Origin: Anastrepha obliqua
Taxonomy: Eukaryota; Arthropoda; Insecta; Diptera; Tephritidae
Direction: 5' to 3'
Assembly: GCF_027943255.1 (NCBI RefSeq)
Contig: NC_072895.1
Span: 29,114,001-29,178,000 of the forward strand
DNA length: 64,000 nucleotides
Positions 1 through 12,338 of the stretch are shown here, one piece after another. Within the stretch, counting starts at the first letter, position 1, and each line of letters begins with the position of its first letter. Under the pieces are notes generated by a model. That model was not told where the DNA came from. It searched no databases and saw only the letters and a program-made list of their open reading frames with translations. A program made the translations under genes and the position numbers.

Positions 1-1499
1 GAATTTTTTTATATGGCCATTGATTTTCCAAGGAATTTCTAGTATTCTTAACTTTACGAAATAAAGGAAGATAATAATAATAAAAAAAATAATAAAAAAT
101 ATTCTCAAAATACTGCGCGTAAAGTTTACAACAAATTGCCAATTTTCACCCCATAAACTTTTTCAATGCTCGTACGACATGGCGTATGAGTACTCATCAA
201 CTCAAAAAATTATTAGCTGTTGATTTAGTTATGTGCATCTGCTTAATGTGAATCTTCGCGCTCCCTCTCCACTTATTATTTGTGATGATTTGTTTTTTAA
301 ATTGCACTCAGTGCGTTCTTTTCATCTTGCCGTAGTTTGGCTTGTATGTAGTGTTAAATTTATGGCACTGGGGACTTGGCAGATCTAATTGATGTTGCTC
401 ATACCACATGACGCACGCGGTGTGCGTGTGTGACATCATGGTCTAAAACTATAAACGACCAGAGCCAAGTAAATTTGATTTTACAAAATATACTCGAAAT
501 CCGTTGAAATATTTAACAATTAACCCAGTGGGGAAGTACATTTGTGCGTATGCAGCTGTGGCGGTAGTGCCAAAGTCATTGGTTCGTGCTTGACTACTTG
601 GACGTGAAACCCCGATATGACAGGGTAAAAAATAAGTAGAAATATCTTATTTTTATTACACTAGAAATACGAGTTGAATATGTGTTCTAGCCGTGCTTAG
701 TGGCTCTTATATTTGTTGAGGATATATTTTCAATGATATATAAGATCCTCAGACCCCTACCCATCTCAATCGCTGTGGTTTTTGACAAGGTGGATTTAAT
801 GCTGGAATTGATCGTCGATGGAAAATTATTGTGTAAACTCAATATTGAGGGTAGAATTAAAAAAATTATCAGTTACCAGTTGTATGGCTGTAGTGCCGTC
901 ATTGGTCAAGAGTGTGGGCTTTTTTCTGAGGAAATTAATTGGCTTTATGCCACTCGGCGCGAGGTTTTGTTTTCGTTTTCTCGTTGAACATGGTTTTTGA
1001 TGGCTGGCTTAACGCACATGCTAGTGCACTTGTTTGAAAACAAGAGTTCACATAATGATCAGCTTTCTCTAGGACATAATCCCGCCTTCAGTCCCATTTA
1101 CTGGGAGCCTTAGGCCGATGATGTCGGTGTAGTGGACTCAGGTCTCTCATTTACTTTCTACTTCGGCCTAAATGGAATTTTAAACATATGGATTGCTAGC
1201 CATTTGTTTTTTGTGGTGGATGAGGTAGGGTTCAAAATGCCTTCGCACTTACAACGGTCGTCGTCTACTACATTGAGTGGTGTGGCCACTGCCACTAAAA
1301 CAATCCCTTCTCTCTTTCCTCTCATTCTGGACAGATTCCCTTCCCGGGACTACTTTCTGTAATACTTCGGGAGGGTCTAGAATGGCATCCTTAAAGAACC
1401 AATTCTATTTACCCACGTTTGGGTTCATCGTATTTGTAGCCAGCTTCCGTGTCTTCGTCTCGTTTTCTTGTGTCTCTGCCTGTGAGGTTTGGGTTTGTG
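1..1499. other. Non-coding flank, nothing recognised
   Basis: A+T-rich sequence with only short, biased reading frames (the longest, at 700-987, has no domain and no splice context). I see no exon, RNA gene or transposon end. It is probably intron or 5' flank of the giant muscle gene, because the first recognisable exon at 5759 has an acceptor and must have an upstream exon. Confidence 0.4.
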
Positions 1500-2115
1500 G
1501 CACTGTGTCGAGATGTATCTTTTTTTCGTAGTACGTCCTCTACGTATCTCTTTAGCGCGTTCCAGCTGTCCTCGCGTTAGAGCATTTTGTTGATTATGTT
1601 GCGCGACGCAACGTCGCCAATCTGCTTTCTCAGAGCATCTCTTTCTGCGAGTTACAAGTAAAAAACGTGTGTTCAACGTCATCACTCGACGATTCGCAGC
1701 ATATGACCTTGGGATCGCTTACCTTGCCCATGCGGTATAAGTATCTTCGGAAGTATCCGTGGTCCGAGAAGTAATTCACTTCCTCGAAGTTCCTTTGGAA
1801 AATGGGTGCCTATTGATGGAATGAGTTTTGCCGTGCATCTGCCACGCGCTTCCCATCGGCTTTGCCACCACTGCATGGTTTGACATCTCCGTTTTGCAAC
1901 GCTAGTGGTGACTTGTTTCTTCTTGGAGTTCCACGTATCCATTCATTTCTGGGCCATCAGGACGACGGTTATCTCCCCGCTGATCAGAAAGCATGCGGCG
2001 CCTGACACGGTGCGGTAGGTTGAGTCAACTCTGAATGCCGCTGTTCGTTGCAAAGACTCCAGTGCTTTGCGCTTGACTTTACAGTTTACCGCATCTCCCC
2101 TTACTTCGCAGCCGT
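1500..2115 (-). mobile_element. R1-like non-LTR retrotransposon, 3' coding tail (broken)
   Basis: Read on the minus strand, the segment encodes pieces of the C-terminal part of an R1-clade reverse transcriptase protein. From high to low coordinate these are LQRTAAFRVDSTYRTVSG (thumb region, compare the family pattern of an R(V)xxAYRTVS motif), then WWQSRW with a tryptophan pair, then GTHFPKELRE, then a Cys-containing tail with EHTFF. Frameshifts and stops break the frame. The 5' part is missing, as is usual for truncated LINE insertions. Assignment to R1 rests on motif memory only. Confidence 0.65.
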
Positions 2116-3242
2116 ACAGGAAAATTGAGTTTTGAGTTTAAGGTTTGAGTTTTGAGGATTGCTGGCCATTGAAAGTTGTGACCTGTTTGAACTGCCTGCA
2201 AAACATTTGTTTTTTGCTATTCCCAGGAAAATGATAGAAATAAATATTTGTACCTTCATAGACTTCTCTACACTTTCCATTTCCATTTTGTTCATGCCAT
2301 GCAAACGCTTGATTTCTTTGAGTAAGCGATGCGTTACCTGCTGGTGTTAATAGAGATAGAAGAAGATCTTCGCTGCGTTGGAAATACCACAAAGCAGTTA
2401 AGAGAGCCCAATACGAAAGTAAGGTGAACACCGCTGAATGAGACACCTTTATATCTGAATGAGCACCAATCTTTTGGGATGCCATTAGAGAGGAGACATA
2501 AGAGAAGGTAGAAAGTAGAAAAGAAAGTTAAAAAGAGAGAGGACGAACTATATATTGGATCCAGTATAAATCTTCAGGAGTGACGGTGAAATAAAAGTCA
2601 AGGCGTGTGAGTCTTAGCGTCTCAAAAAACAGGTCGAAGAGATTTATGATGAGAAGGCACTACTTCATCGATTTGCAAGCAACTACCAAAAAATGGGCAT
2701 GATAGCATAGTTTCTTCTTAAAGAGTATCCAATGAAGACTGTCTAAGAAACTGCTTTGAAACTTTTTCTGTCCCATCTATAGTACAGGCTTGCTGAGCTG
2801 CTCTGAAGTCCACAGATCTAAGTGGAGTAGGAATCTTCGGCATGTCGCAGAATGTGGGAATGTCTTTGTTTAGAGGCAATTTATCGCGTGTGCCATAGCT
2901 ATGCTAAGTCATCCGAAACACAATTTTCTACACCAGCTTTTGATAAGAAGGTATTTAGAAGCGTCCGACCGTGAAAACGAGTATTCTCTGACTAATTTCG
3001 TACGTAGTGGACCCGAAACCTTGGTTACTGCTTAATCGCCTAAAATATATTGCTTGTGCGCATCAAGTCCCCGGCCACCTCTTTGATGACATTTACCTGT
3101 AAGCTCTCCATCCAATCCTGCAGCTTTAGGTGCTAGGCTATTCCACTTTCGAGGTGATGGAAGTGAGGAAGAATTTACGTGGAGCCTTCAAAGATGCGAA
3201 ATCGTAGTTTGTAGAGGTCTAATTGCAAGTCGAATAGGCTAC
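2116..3242. other. Non-coding stretch, nothing recognised
   Basis: No convincing exon or RNA gene. The minus-strand frame at 2138-2485 has ordinary composition but no recognisable domain and no splice context. The stretch ends at the TA target of the mariner copy at 3245. Confidence 0.3.
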
Positions 3243-3244
3243 TA

Positions 3245-4492
3245 GGTTGTTCAATAAGTTTTGCGGTTCGGTAATAGAGGGCATTCCTACTGGCCTACAC
3301 TTTTTTTGTTATGTTGGTACTCTCTTCATATTCATATTCATTTCATTTCAATCTGTCAATTCATGCTTTGTTTACAAGCCATTTGGTATAGGCGTGCCAC
3401 AGTATTTTCTACAATGGAAAAAATCAAGTATCGTGCAGTGATTGAATTTCTATTTTTGGACGACTTAAAAGCAAGGGAAATTTGAGAACAAATTTTGAAA
3501 GCATATAAGGACTTTTCACCATAGATTAGTGCAGTAGAATTATGGGTTGCTGAATTTGAACCTGGTCGAACAATCCTTGAAAGCGATCCACGTCAAGGAC
3601 GTCCAAAACCAGCAGCACCCCTGGGATATCGTCTTAAAATTTAGTCTAACGACTGACATAGATTTAGTAGAAGCCCTATTGTGCATCTAAGCATCTCATT
3701 GGGCAGTGTAAGCAATAATATGACGGAAGTATTGGGTTTCAGAACATAGATTTCTGTGCCGCATTCGCTAAAAATGGGACAAAAATTCATACGAATGCGA
3801 CTCAGCGACATTTAGAGCGTTTTCGAAAGCATAAAGTGGATTTTGCGCGTCGAAAATTCACTATGGATCAGACTTGGACCTATTATCCTTGGGCCGAAAT
3901 CAAAATAAGAGACTAAAAAGTGGTGTGAACTTGGCTCTTCGGCACCGAAACGAGTTCGTGTTCAAAAATCAGCCATCAGTTTTTTGGGATGCAAAAGGAG
4001 TTTTGTGTTTGGATTACTTAGGAACTCGTAAAACAATGCATTCTGAATATTATTGTAAGCTTTTAGATCAACTGAAGGAAAAAAATTGTAATAAAATACC
4101 CAGTTTACAAAGGAAAAAAATTATTTTCCATCAGGATAATAAGGATCGTATCACAAGGGCATTTTGACAATGACTAAAATTCATGAATTAAAGTTCACAT
4201 TGTTGGAGCACCCATAGTATTCACCAGACTTAGCCCCGCTGGAAGTCGCTCCATCTGTTGCCAGTGCTAAAAAAAGTCATGCGTGGAAAGCATGAAATGA
4301 TGAGGTCATAACAGCTGTGGAAGCGTATTTTGCAGCCCTCCCAGATTCTCACTTCAGAGATGGAATTGAAAAATTGGAATCTCGTTGGAACACATGTATT
4401 GATGCTCGGGGGGACTATATTGAATAATAAAGTGCATTTAAAACCAAAAAATTGTGCTTTTCTTATCGAACCACAAAACTTATTGAACAAAC
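3245..4492 (+). mobile_element. mariner-like DNA transposon, full-length but dead
   Basis: Both ends are visible. The left end GGTTGTTCAATAAGTTTTGC and the right end (read on the other strand) GTTTGTTCAATAAGTTTTGT are flanked by TA duplications at 3243-3244 and 4493-4494, giving 1,248 bp, a normal mariner length. The transposase would start at the ATG at 3414. The frame is stopped early by a TGA and later frameshifted. Recognisable blocks are a degraded first catalytic motif (DQTW instead of DETW), WDAKGVLCLDYLGTRKTMHS and FHQDN, and a YSPDLAP-like block near 4218-4245. The element cannot encode an active protein. Confidence 0.9.
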
Positions 4493-4554
4493 TAGTATTT
4501 ATTCCTTATTTAATTTTAACAATTTTTTTGTAACACTATAGTTCATTCTCGAAG

Positions 4555-5020
4555 TCCGTTGTGCCACTTCCTTTTGCACTCATCAAAGCCACGCTTAGCA
4601 AACGGGTTACCTCAACCCACAATCGAACTAGACAGGCTAAGGAGGCTGTAGATGGACAAAAGAGATGTTACCTGTCATGTCTGACCGAGTGTCTCAGATC
4701 CTCCTGTCATTAAACAGAAAGGACTGTAGGCAGCTGATTGGACTGATGATGGGCCACTTTCTATGGGCGAAGCACGTGGAGAGGAGGATGAGACGGCGGC
4801 CCACTTTCTGTGCGTTTGCCCGGCCTTCGCTCCAATCAGGGTTGAGGTCTTTGGCAATGTTGTATTAAGAAGCGACCAACTTGACTCCTTGGCACCACAA
4901 AAATTACTCAGATTTCTGAGGAGGTTGGGTAAATTTAAAGGAAATTAAAAGGGAACCCAAGTGCAGTACAATGGACTTAATGTTGTCTGAGTGCTGTATT
5001 TGATAGTAAAGAAAAAAATT
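4555..5020 (+). mobile_element. Non-LTR retrotransposon (RNase H-bearing group), 3' tail
   Basis: The plus strand encodes, across a frameshift, the tail found after RNase H in Jockey/LOA-like elements: RQAKEAVDGQK, then LLSLNRKDCRQLIGLMMGHF, then EEDETAAHFLCVCPAFAPIR with the Cys-containing motif, then LLRFLRRLGKF and a stop at 4947. The remainder to about 5020 is a short 3' UTR. The tail is related in layout to that at 29683-30078 but is a different element. Confidence 0.65.
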
Positions 5021-5758
5021 TCATTCTCCTACAATTAGTTTATTCTCTCATTAGTTCAATTTTAGAACCCAATTTTTGAAAATAAATGAAACTTTGTAAA
5101 TAAAGTGCAAGTTTCAAATGGTTCAAAAAGTGCGTTGATGTGACTGTGCGTGACTTTCATTGTAAAAATTCTGCTTAAAAAATGTGAAATTTTGACGAAC
5201 ATTTTTTTTTTTAATTTGTATAACGTTTGAAACTTGGATTTATATGGCATTTGCAAGATAATGAATTATATTTTCATAAATAAACCATTAAAATTAAATA
5301 AGAAAGCAAAAAAAAAAAAAATAATTATCAATAAGTCAGTTCTTTAACGCCATATATGAGAGTTACTGCCAAATTTATTTACGAGCTCTCAAGTTTTGTG
5401 CCACCTCCCACGGCAGCTGATTTTGTTTAAAAGCTTTTTCAAAGCAGAAACGCTATTGGCATACCTCCCATTTGCTATTGAAATTTTTCCAGGAAGACAT
5501 AAAAACACAAATTCAGCTGAAACCGCTAGCTGATTTATTTACTTAACGAACTGCTCGTTATTTGCGCGTGATTGCATATTTATTTGAAAATTTGTTACAC
5601 AATCGTAAATATTTGCTTTGCGATGCATTTGCAGTTTTGTTTCTTTCCGTTTATTTTCGGAAATATCGCTATATGTATGCATAGTATATAAAGTATATAT
5701 GTAAGTATTTATGTGTATGAATAATAATAAATTTGTGTGCTTTCCTCTATTCTTCCAG
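5021..5758 (+). other. Intron end upstream of exon 5759
   Basis: A+T-rich non-coding sequence ending in a pyrimidine tract and the acceptor TTCTTCCAG at 5750-5758. No exon or repeat recognised. Confidence 0.5.
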
Positions 5759-5930
5759 ATCCCCGGGGTTTTCCTCTTGAAGGCGTGCATGAAAAAAAGC
5801 CGCCACCGAAACTTTCATTTAGCGAAAATTCGAGTTCGCTAATACGTTGTGTACCGAACGAAAGAGCGACATTATTCGTGAAAATCGACTGTGACGAGGA
5901 CTCCGATTTGTTGCCATTAAAATTTGAATG
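5759..5930 (+). CDS. Strn-Mlck: Giant Ig/PEVK muscle protein, exon: linker and first half of Ig 1
   Basis: The exon is bounded by acceptor TTCTTCCAG and donor TG/GTGAGT. It enters in phase 1 and leaves in phase 2. It encodes a basic Pro-rich linker (EKKPPPK) followed by strands A to C of an Ig domain (LSFSENSSSLIRCVPNERAT, then LKFEW). The last codon TG/G is completed by the G at 31744, giving the Ig core tryptophan and continuing into SRGELPIENSDRF. The joined product is one complete Ig domain, and this is the main evidence that the 25.8 kb between them is a single intron. The gene name is inferred from overall architecture (tandem Ig domains, PEVK blocks, giant exon); other titin-like fly genes are less likely but not excluded. 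Upstream exons are not visible. Confidence 0.75.
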
Positions 5931-8451
5931 GTGAGTATGAGTAAAAACTTAGAAGTGGAGCGAAGAAAATTTTTGGGGCTCTCAGTATTAGACGAAGATA
6001 AGGAAATGCAAAATTCTTCAAATTTGAAGAAAATATGAATTCTTTCACTTCTATCTCTTATGTGTCTCTTGTCTGGCGCTTCCCATTGTTACGCTCACGA
6101 GAACAAGTGAGATCGTCGCAACGGCATGTTGCCTTGTAGTTGTTTTAACTGCCGAAACAGCATGTTTTGGCCATTTTCCAGCGCGTAACTCACGATATAC
6201 GCGTACAAAAACGAATACTCAACGTTCCACTACATATATATATGTACATACATGCATACCATATGTATGAACAGCACGATCCATGTACCTATGTATGCAT
6301 GTGTGAACATGAACAATTTGCTTTGACACATTTTTGACAATGTTCTTATGCGTATTCTTCAGTTGGTGGCGCTGCCGCCATGCTGAGAGTATCCTACTGT
6401 CAATAGAATTGAGATGGTGTATGTGTATGTGTGTGCGTGTGTAGTTGAGTAAGTTGACCGGAAAGAGCGCTGCGTGATTTTGCAAGAAAAAACTAGCGTT
6501 ACCGAAGTAGTGTACATTCGTGTACCAGTGTTGGCCGCGCAATTATGTGCGTCTGTGTATAAGTGCGAGCATGCGATTTTCGGAGAGCTCGCACAAGTGA
6601 CAGAAGAAAAATTGATGACACCGTGCAATGGGGTGAATTTCTGAGAATCACAATGGCAAAAGTGATGTTTTTGTAATGTGGCGTGTATATAAATATATGG
6701 GTGTGTGTGCGTGTTTGTATTGGTGGGAGGATGTATGCATGCTATGGTGAAGAAAAGCCCTACTCATTGATGTTCTCGTTAGTCCTACTTCGTCGATCGT
6801 CCCGTTCAGAGATATATGCTCGGATTGCCGTTGCCCTAAGTGATCAGTGTTAGAAAGTTAAAAAAGAATAATATTTTAAAGAGTTTGTGTTGTGGGAATA
6901 GACAAATGATTTACTGCATAAATTGTGATGTATGTACGTATGTATGCATACACTAAAGCAGGCTGTGTAGAGGTGCTAAAATGATAAATATGCGATGAGG
7001 ATGAATAAAATCACAAATGAAAAATTTGTTGTGAAATATATTTTTGAGCAGCAAATAACAAAAAAAATGAAAAAAATGGCGTCATGTAAATAGTTCAAAA
7101 TGCATTTTTGTGTAGGGGTGAAAATGTGGAAAACTAAATGCACATCGTATGCAAGGTTAGAAAATATTAAAAAAAAAGCGGAAATAGTGGGAAGTTGAAG
7201 ATTACAAAATACAAAAAAAAAAGGAAATACAAAAGTTGTGCAACAAAATTGTGGAAAGTTGCATAAAATATATTGCGTATTTTCAAAAATCATGAGTAAA
7301 TAAAAGAAGTGTTAAACATGGAAAAGAGAAAAGAAACCGTTGTTGGAAAAATAATGAATATATGAAATAAAAAAAACATAGCTTTCTAATAAAAATATAG
7401 AGCCGAAAGTTGTACAGTTTTGGGAACAAAAATGCCTTGAAATGCCCATAACTGAAAACATCCAGAAGATTTGTTTAACAGAAAGGCACTATTTTGTGTT
7501 TATATCTCTTAAATATATGAATATACATATGTAAATAAATGTGTGTATGCATATGTATGTGTTACCATGAAAATTTTGTTAAAACTAAATTGGTTACGGA
7601 ACAAATACGCATATTAGCTGTAGCTGTCTAGAAGTGCTAAAATGACAAATATCCGAAGAGGATTAATAAAATGAAAAATTAAAAATTTGTTGCGAAATGT
7701 GGCACGAAAATCAAAAAAAGACAAAAGTACCAACAAATTCTAATAATCTTTGAGTGAAAACCTTATTTAAGGCTACTCAACCAACGCATTGAGACACAAA
7801 AAGGATATCTAAAGATAACAAAATTAAATAAGAGATTTAAATTAATAGTTCTTATGTGTTAGGGAGCTTGCCAATTTGCATTTAATTGCAAAAAAAAAAA
7901 TATTTTACACGGCAAATTTTCTTTAAATAATATGTCGAAAAATAATATGATTTTATTTTAGGTATAAGGGTATAAGGCGCGATTTCATTTAGTTATCAGC
8001 AGCCTACCCTTATGAGAGTTAAGAGAGAGTTAAAACTATGAAAATTAAAAAAAAGCGTGGCTATAAAAAAATACAGCAAAAAATCAAAGCTTAAAAAAGA
8101 AACTAAATCATAGAGAAATAAAACTGTTTGTAAATGTTTTTTGTAATTGTAAATGCCACTGAAGTGAAATGTGTTTCAAGCCCAAAAAATTCTAAATAAG
8201 ATGAAATCTGTAAAATTAAGTATGAAAATTTCATCAAAAGCAAGTGTGGCTAACACGAATAATTAAACATCTAAAAATTGCTAAATCAAATTAGAAATTC
8301 TTTAAATTTTGCTAACAAGAAGTGTGAATAAAACCAAAAAAATAAATTAAATAAAAACAAAAATGAATTCCATTTAATAATAAGTTTTGTTTATACTTGG
8401 TAGATCCTTCTAAATGAGATTATGTAATATATATATAATATATACATACTA
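5931..8451 (+). other. Start of the 25.8 kb intron
   Basis: The intron (5931-31743) splits Ig 1. This first part is A+T-rich with TATATA/TATGTATG simple sequence near 6230-6300 and 6920-6950. It also has a diverged direct repeat pair of about 80 bp (6961-7042 and 7618-7702, both with GTGCTAAAATGA...AAATAT and a TTTGTTG-GAAAT tail). No coding signal. Confidence 0.6.
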
Positions 8452-9535
8452 GGTTGTTCAATAAGTTTTGCGGTTCGATAAGAAAACACACAATTTTATG
8501 GTTTGAAATACATTTTGGAATTCAGTATAGTCCCCATGAGCATCCATACATTTGTTCCAACGAGATTCCAGTTCCAATGAATTCCATTCCTGAGGTGAGA
8601 ATCTAGAAGGGCTGCAAAATACGTTTCCACAGCTGACTTCTAAATGACCTCATCATTTAATGAAAAATGCTTTCCACGCCTGATTTTTTTTAGGTCTGGA
8701 AACAGATGGAGCGACTTCCAGCGGGACCAAGTCTGGTGAATATGGGTGCTCCAACAATGTAAACTTTAATTCATAAATTTTAGTCAATGTCAAAATGCTC
8801 TTGTGATGCCATCCTTATTGACCTGATGCAAAATATTATTCTTTTCTTTAGCAAACTGAGTATTTTTTTACAATTTTTTTCCTTCATTTATTGTTTTACC
8901 AGTTCGCAAGTAATCCAAACACAAAACTCCTTTTGCATTCTAAAAAACTGATGCTAATGGCCGATTTCTGAACACGAACTCGTTTCGGAGCCAAAGAACC
9001 AAGTTCACATCACTCTTTAGCCTGTTGGTTTGGTTAAGAATTATGGTGATAGACCCAAGTCTGATCCATAGCCATGAATCGACGCTCAAAATTCAATTTA
9101 TGCTTTCGAAAATGCTCTAAATGTTGCTGAGAAAGTCGCATTCGGATGAGTTTTTTTCCATTGTTAGCGAATGCGGTCAATACTCGAACTTCCCAAAATA
9201 TTGCTTACACTGCCTTATGAGACGTTCCGATCCCCAATACGGCTTCTATTAAATCTCTTTCAGTCATTTGACAAAATTTCAAGACGATATCCTGTTTTAC
9301 TATCCTGATTTTTTTTACGATTTCTGGTGCTGCTGTTGTTTTTGGACGTCCTTGACGTGGATCGTGGATCAAGGCTAGTACGACCACGTTCAAAATCAGC
9401 AACCCATCTTTCTGCTGTTCTGATTGTTGGCGAAAAGTCCTTACACAATTAAAATTCTTTCACAAATTTCCTTTGCTTTTAAGTCTTCCAAAAATAGAAA
9501 TTCAATCACTGCACCGTACTTGATTTTTTTCATTA
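8452..9535 (-). mobile_element. mariner-like transposon, second copy, inverted, 5' end lost
   Basis: It begins after a TA at 8450-8451 with GGTTGTTCAATAAGTTTTGC, the 3' terminal repeat of the family seen at 3245-4492, so this copy lies in the opposite orientation. Minus-strand coding pieces run through the catalytic region to the N-terminal helix-turn-helix block (TIRTAERWVADFERGRTSLD at 9260-9448, interrupted by frameshifts). Homology stops at about 9535, just at the transposase start, and the other terminal repeat is missing. It is non-functional. Confidence 0.85.
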
Positions 9536-9639
9536 TACAATTTTGTTAACGAGAAGTGTGGCTAAAACTAAAAAAAATATATATATCTACATATACATAT
9601 ATTTTATATATTATATAACTTATGTGTGACAGATTTTGC

Positions 9640-10445
9640 CAAAGGGACAGATTTCGCCAATTACAAAATAAAAAAATTTATATAAAAAATAAATAATTAA
9701 AAAAAAAATTTTAATATTTAAATTAAAAAAAACTTTTACTTAAAAAATATTCAAATTAAAAAATTTTAATTAAAAAACCTTTATTTTAAATAAAAAATAA
9801 AATTAAAATAAAAAAAATTATAAAAATTTTAATTAAAAAAAAACATTTAAATTAAAACAAAAACTTTAAATTAAAAAAAATTTAAACTAAAAATATTAAA
9901 TAAAAAAACTTTTATTTTAAATATTAATTAAAAAATTTTAATTAAAAAACTTTTATTTTAAATAAAAAATAAAATTAAAATAAAAAAAATTATAGAAATT
10001 TTAATTATATTAAAAAAAAACATTTAAATTAAAACAAAAACTTTAAATTTAAAAAAATTTAAACTAAAAATATTAAATAAAAAAACTTTTATTTTAAATA
10101 TTAATTAAAAAATTTTAATTAAAAAACTTTTATTTTAAATAAAAAATAAAATTAAAATAAAAAAAATTATAGAAATTTTAATTAAAAAAAAACATTTAAA
10201 TTAAAACAAAAACTTTAAATTTAAAAAAATTTAAACTAAAAATATTAAATAAAAAAACTTTTATTTTAAATAAAAAACAAAATTAAAATAAAAAAAACAA
10301 TTTTATTAAAAAAATTTAAATTAAAAAATAAAAAAGAATTAAATTAAAATTTGTTCTTTTTTTTAATTACAAAAAAAGGTTAAAATAAAAAAAAAAAATT
10401 AAAAAGAAAAATTATTTTTAAATACAAAAAAAAATTGTTTAACCT
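9640..10445. repeat. A/T-only tandem repeat, about 175 bp period
   Basis: About 800 bp made almost wholly of A and T. A block beginning CTTTTATTTTAAATAAAAAA recurs near 9778, 9950, 10128 and 10258 (spacings about 172, 178 and 130). The copies share TTAAATTAAAACAAAAACTTT, so this is a real minisatellite of 3 to 4 units, not just low complexity. No gene. Confidence 0.75.
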
Positions 10446-10774
10446 GTTAAAGTACAAATAATTTTTTATGCAAAATGTGGAAAAATTTAAAAAGCCAAAA
10501 ATATCAACTGTTAGAATTTGGAAGTGACGGCTTTGGTGTAAGCAAAATAAACATAAAATTTTGTTATTCTACTATTTAAGTGATGTTGATCTATATTTTG
10601 ACCTTCACGCGCTCCATTGCTTGTCAGTTTGTATACTGCAGTTGGCAGTTCACAAGTGTCAAATATGATTGACGCACGATGCCATTTGCAGAAATTATAA
10701 ATCTTTCAATAGTCTGATTAATTTTGTGCCACCTTGTATTTGTTTTTATAAACTTATGTATTATATATTTTTAA
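10446..10774. other. Intronic sequence, nothing recognised
   Basis: Ordinary intron sequence between the A/T repeat and the SINE-like element. No reading frame or repeat end recognised. Confidence 0.4.
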
Positions 10775-11065
10775 ATATATAATTGGCGCGTACACCCCCC
10801 TTTGGGTGTTTGGCCGAGCTCCTCCTCGTATTTGTGGTGTGCGTTTTCATGTTGTTCCACAAATGGAGGGACCTACAGTTTCAAGCCGACTCCGAACGGC
10901 AGATATTTTTTATGAGGGGTTTTTTCATGGCAAAAATACACTCGGAAGTTTGCCATTGCCTGCCGAGGGGCGACCACTATTAGAAAAAACTTTTTCTTCA
11001 TTTTGATGTTTCTCGAAGATTCGAACCTACGTTCTCCGAATTCCGAGTGAACTGCTGCAACTTAT
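10775..11065 (-). mobile_element. tRNA-related SINE-like repeat
   Basis: The segment GCGCGTACACCCCCCTTTGG ... GGCCGAGCTCCTCC ... TTCCACAAATGGAGGGACC is G+C-richer than its surroundings. Near its right end, on the minus strand, is GGTTCGAATCT, a good RNA polymerase III B box, which suggests a tRNA-derived head transcribed leftward. I associate this repeat with tephritid genomes from memory. Both overlapping plus-strand frames through it (10783-11006) are by-products. Confidence 0.6.
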
Positions 11066-12334
11066 ACATATATGGTATTGCCCCATAGGTGCCTTTTTCC
11101 GGGTAGTAAAAAATAACCCAAAAATTAGCTACTTAGCGTAATATCGGACTTGTAGTGAACTAAATAGTTTAACTTAAAATATTTTTGAGCAAATTTGAAA
11201 AGCAAAAATAGCCTATCAAAAAGCCCTTCGATGTGAGAGAAAAGTGCATTTTGCCGCGTACGAGCTTCCACTGCAACAACACTACGTTAAATAAAAACAA
11301 AGTTGCAAGTAGGTCCCAACAAGCATTTAAGAGCCATAAATTTTGTGCTTCATATAATGCTGAAAAATGGCATACCATATGAAATGCCATTGCAAACATG
11401 TACACACACACACATAAGTTTGTCTATTCCTGCTTTCGTGTGATCTCAACAATATTGCCCTAATTTTTCTACTTTCCCGTTACGGCACTTGCCCCAAATA
11501 GCGCTGTTGCCCACTTGCACTAAATTTAGATGCTTGCAACTCTGTTTGTACATTCAGCTTCCCAGCTGCCAGCTGCCAGCCGCGAGCCGCCACCAACGTC
11601 GACGTACCGCACATTGCTGCAGCAGGCCGTACGCCGACTGCGCCATCCAAGCCTCACATAAACGTTTGTATATGGTTTTATGTACGTGTTTTTGGAAATG
11701 AAATGGGATTGAAATGTAAAAATAATTTAAAAATTTTCAAAACATTTTTACGAGTCTACACGAGTATTACGTAATGGAATTTGCGCTTGACGCGACAATA
11801 CTCTGTAGTAGTATAATTAGTTGTTGTTGCTGCTTTATTTTGTGCTTTCGGCTGCTGACGGTTGTTGTCTTCAGTGATGGCATCGGAATGTGTGTCTGCT
11901 CGCGTCAACGATGAAAAGTCGCATAATATATGTTTAAGTATATTATATGTGTGTGTGTATATGTATATATAATACATCTCTTTTGAAACAAAAACAAGCA
12001 AACGCCCTAACTGTGCTCGAGTAAAACAAAAGAGAAGACGTAACAATACCTGCTTGCAGGCAGCACAGCAACAGCAGAAAAATAGAAATGATATAAAATC
12101 GAAATCCGCACATAATAATATAAATAAATATTATATAAATAAATTAAATAAAAGCTAAACAGAACTCAGAAAATATATAAGTGAAAATAGGGGGAAAATG
12201 CGGCAATAAACAAGCAGACAAATCGAATATTAGTGAGTCTTCCTCGGCATTGGCAAAGGCAGCAGCATTTTTGCATTGCCACTAATGAGATTGTCATTCT
12301 AAAATAGATTGGCAATTATTATTCACTTTTGTCC
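11066..12334. other. Intronic sequence with a G+C-rich island
   Basis: Mostly A+T-rich. From about 11470 to 11660 the base composition rises sharply (CAGCTGCCAGCTGCCAGCC, several CG dinucleotides), and 11820-11920 is rich in GTTGTTGCTGC. Such islands in fly introns are often enhancers or alternative 5' ends, but no start exon with a fitting donor is evident here. Confidence 0.3.
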
Positions 12335-12338
12335 TTAA

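Noticed and set aside
700..1531. Short frames at 700-987, 1132-1362 and 1277-1531
   Set aside because: They have no homology I can recognise, no splice sites in phase and no repeats.
10783..11006. Two overlapping plus-strand frames
   Set aside because: They lie wholly inside the SINE-like repeat and have no domain.
10990..11065. A tRNA gene
   Set aside because: Only a B-box-like GGTTCGAATC is present. No cloverleaf can be folded by eye, and the context is a repeat.
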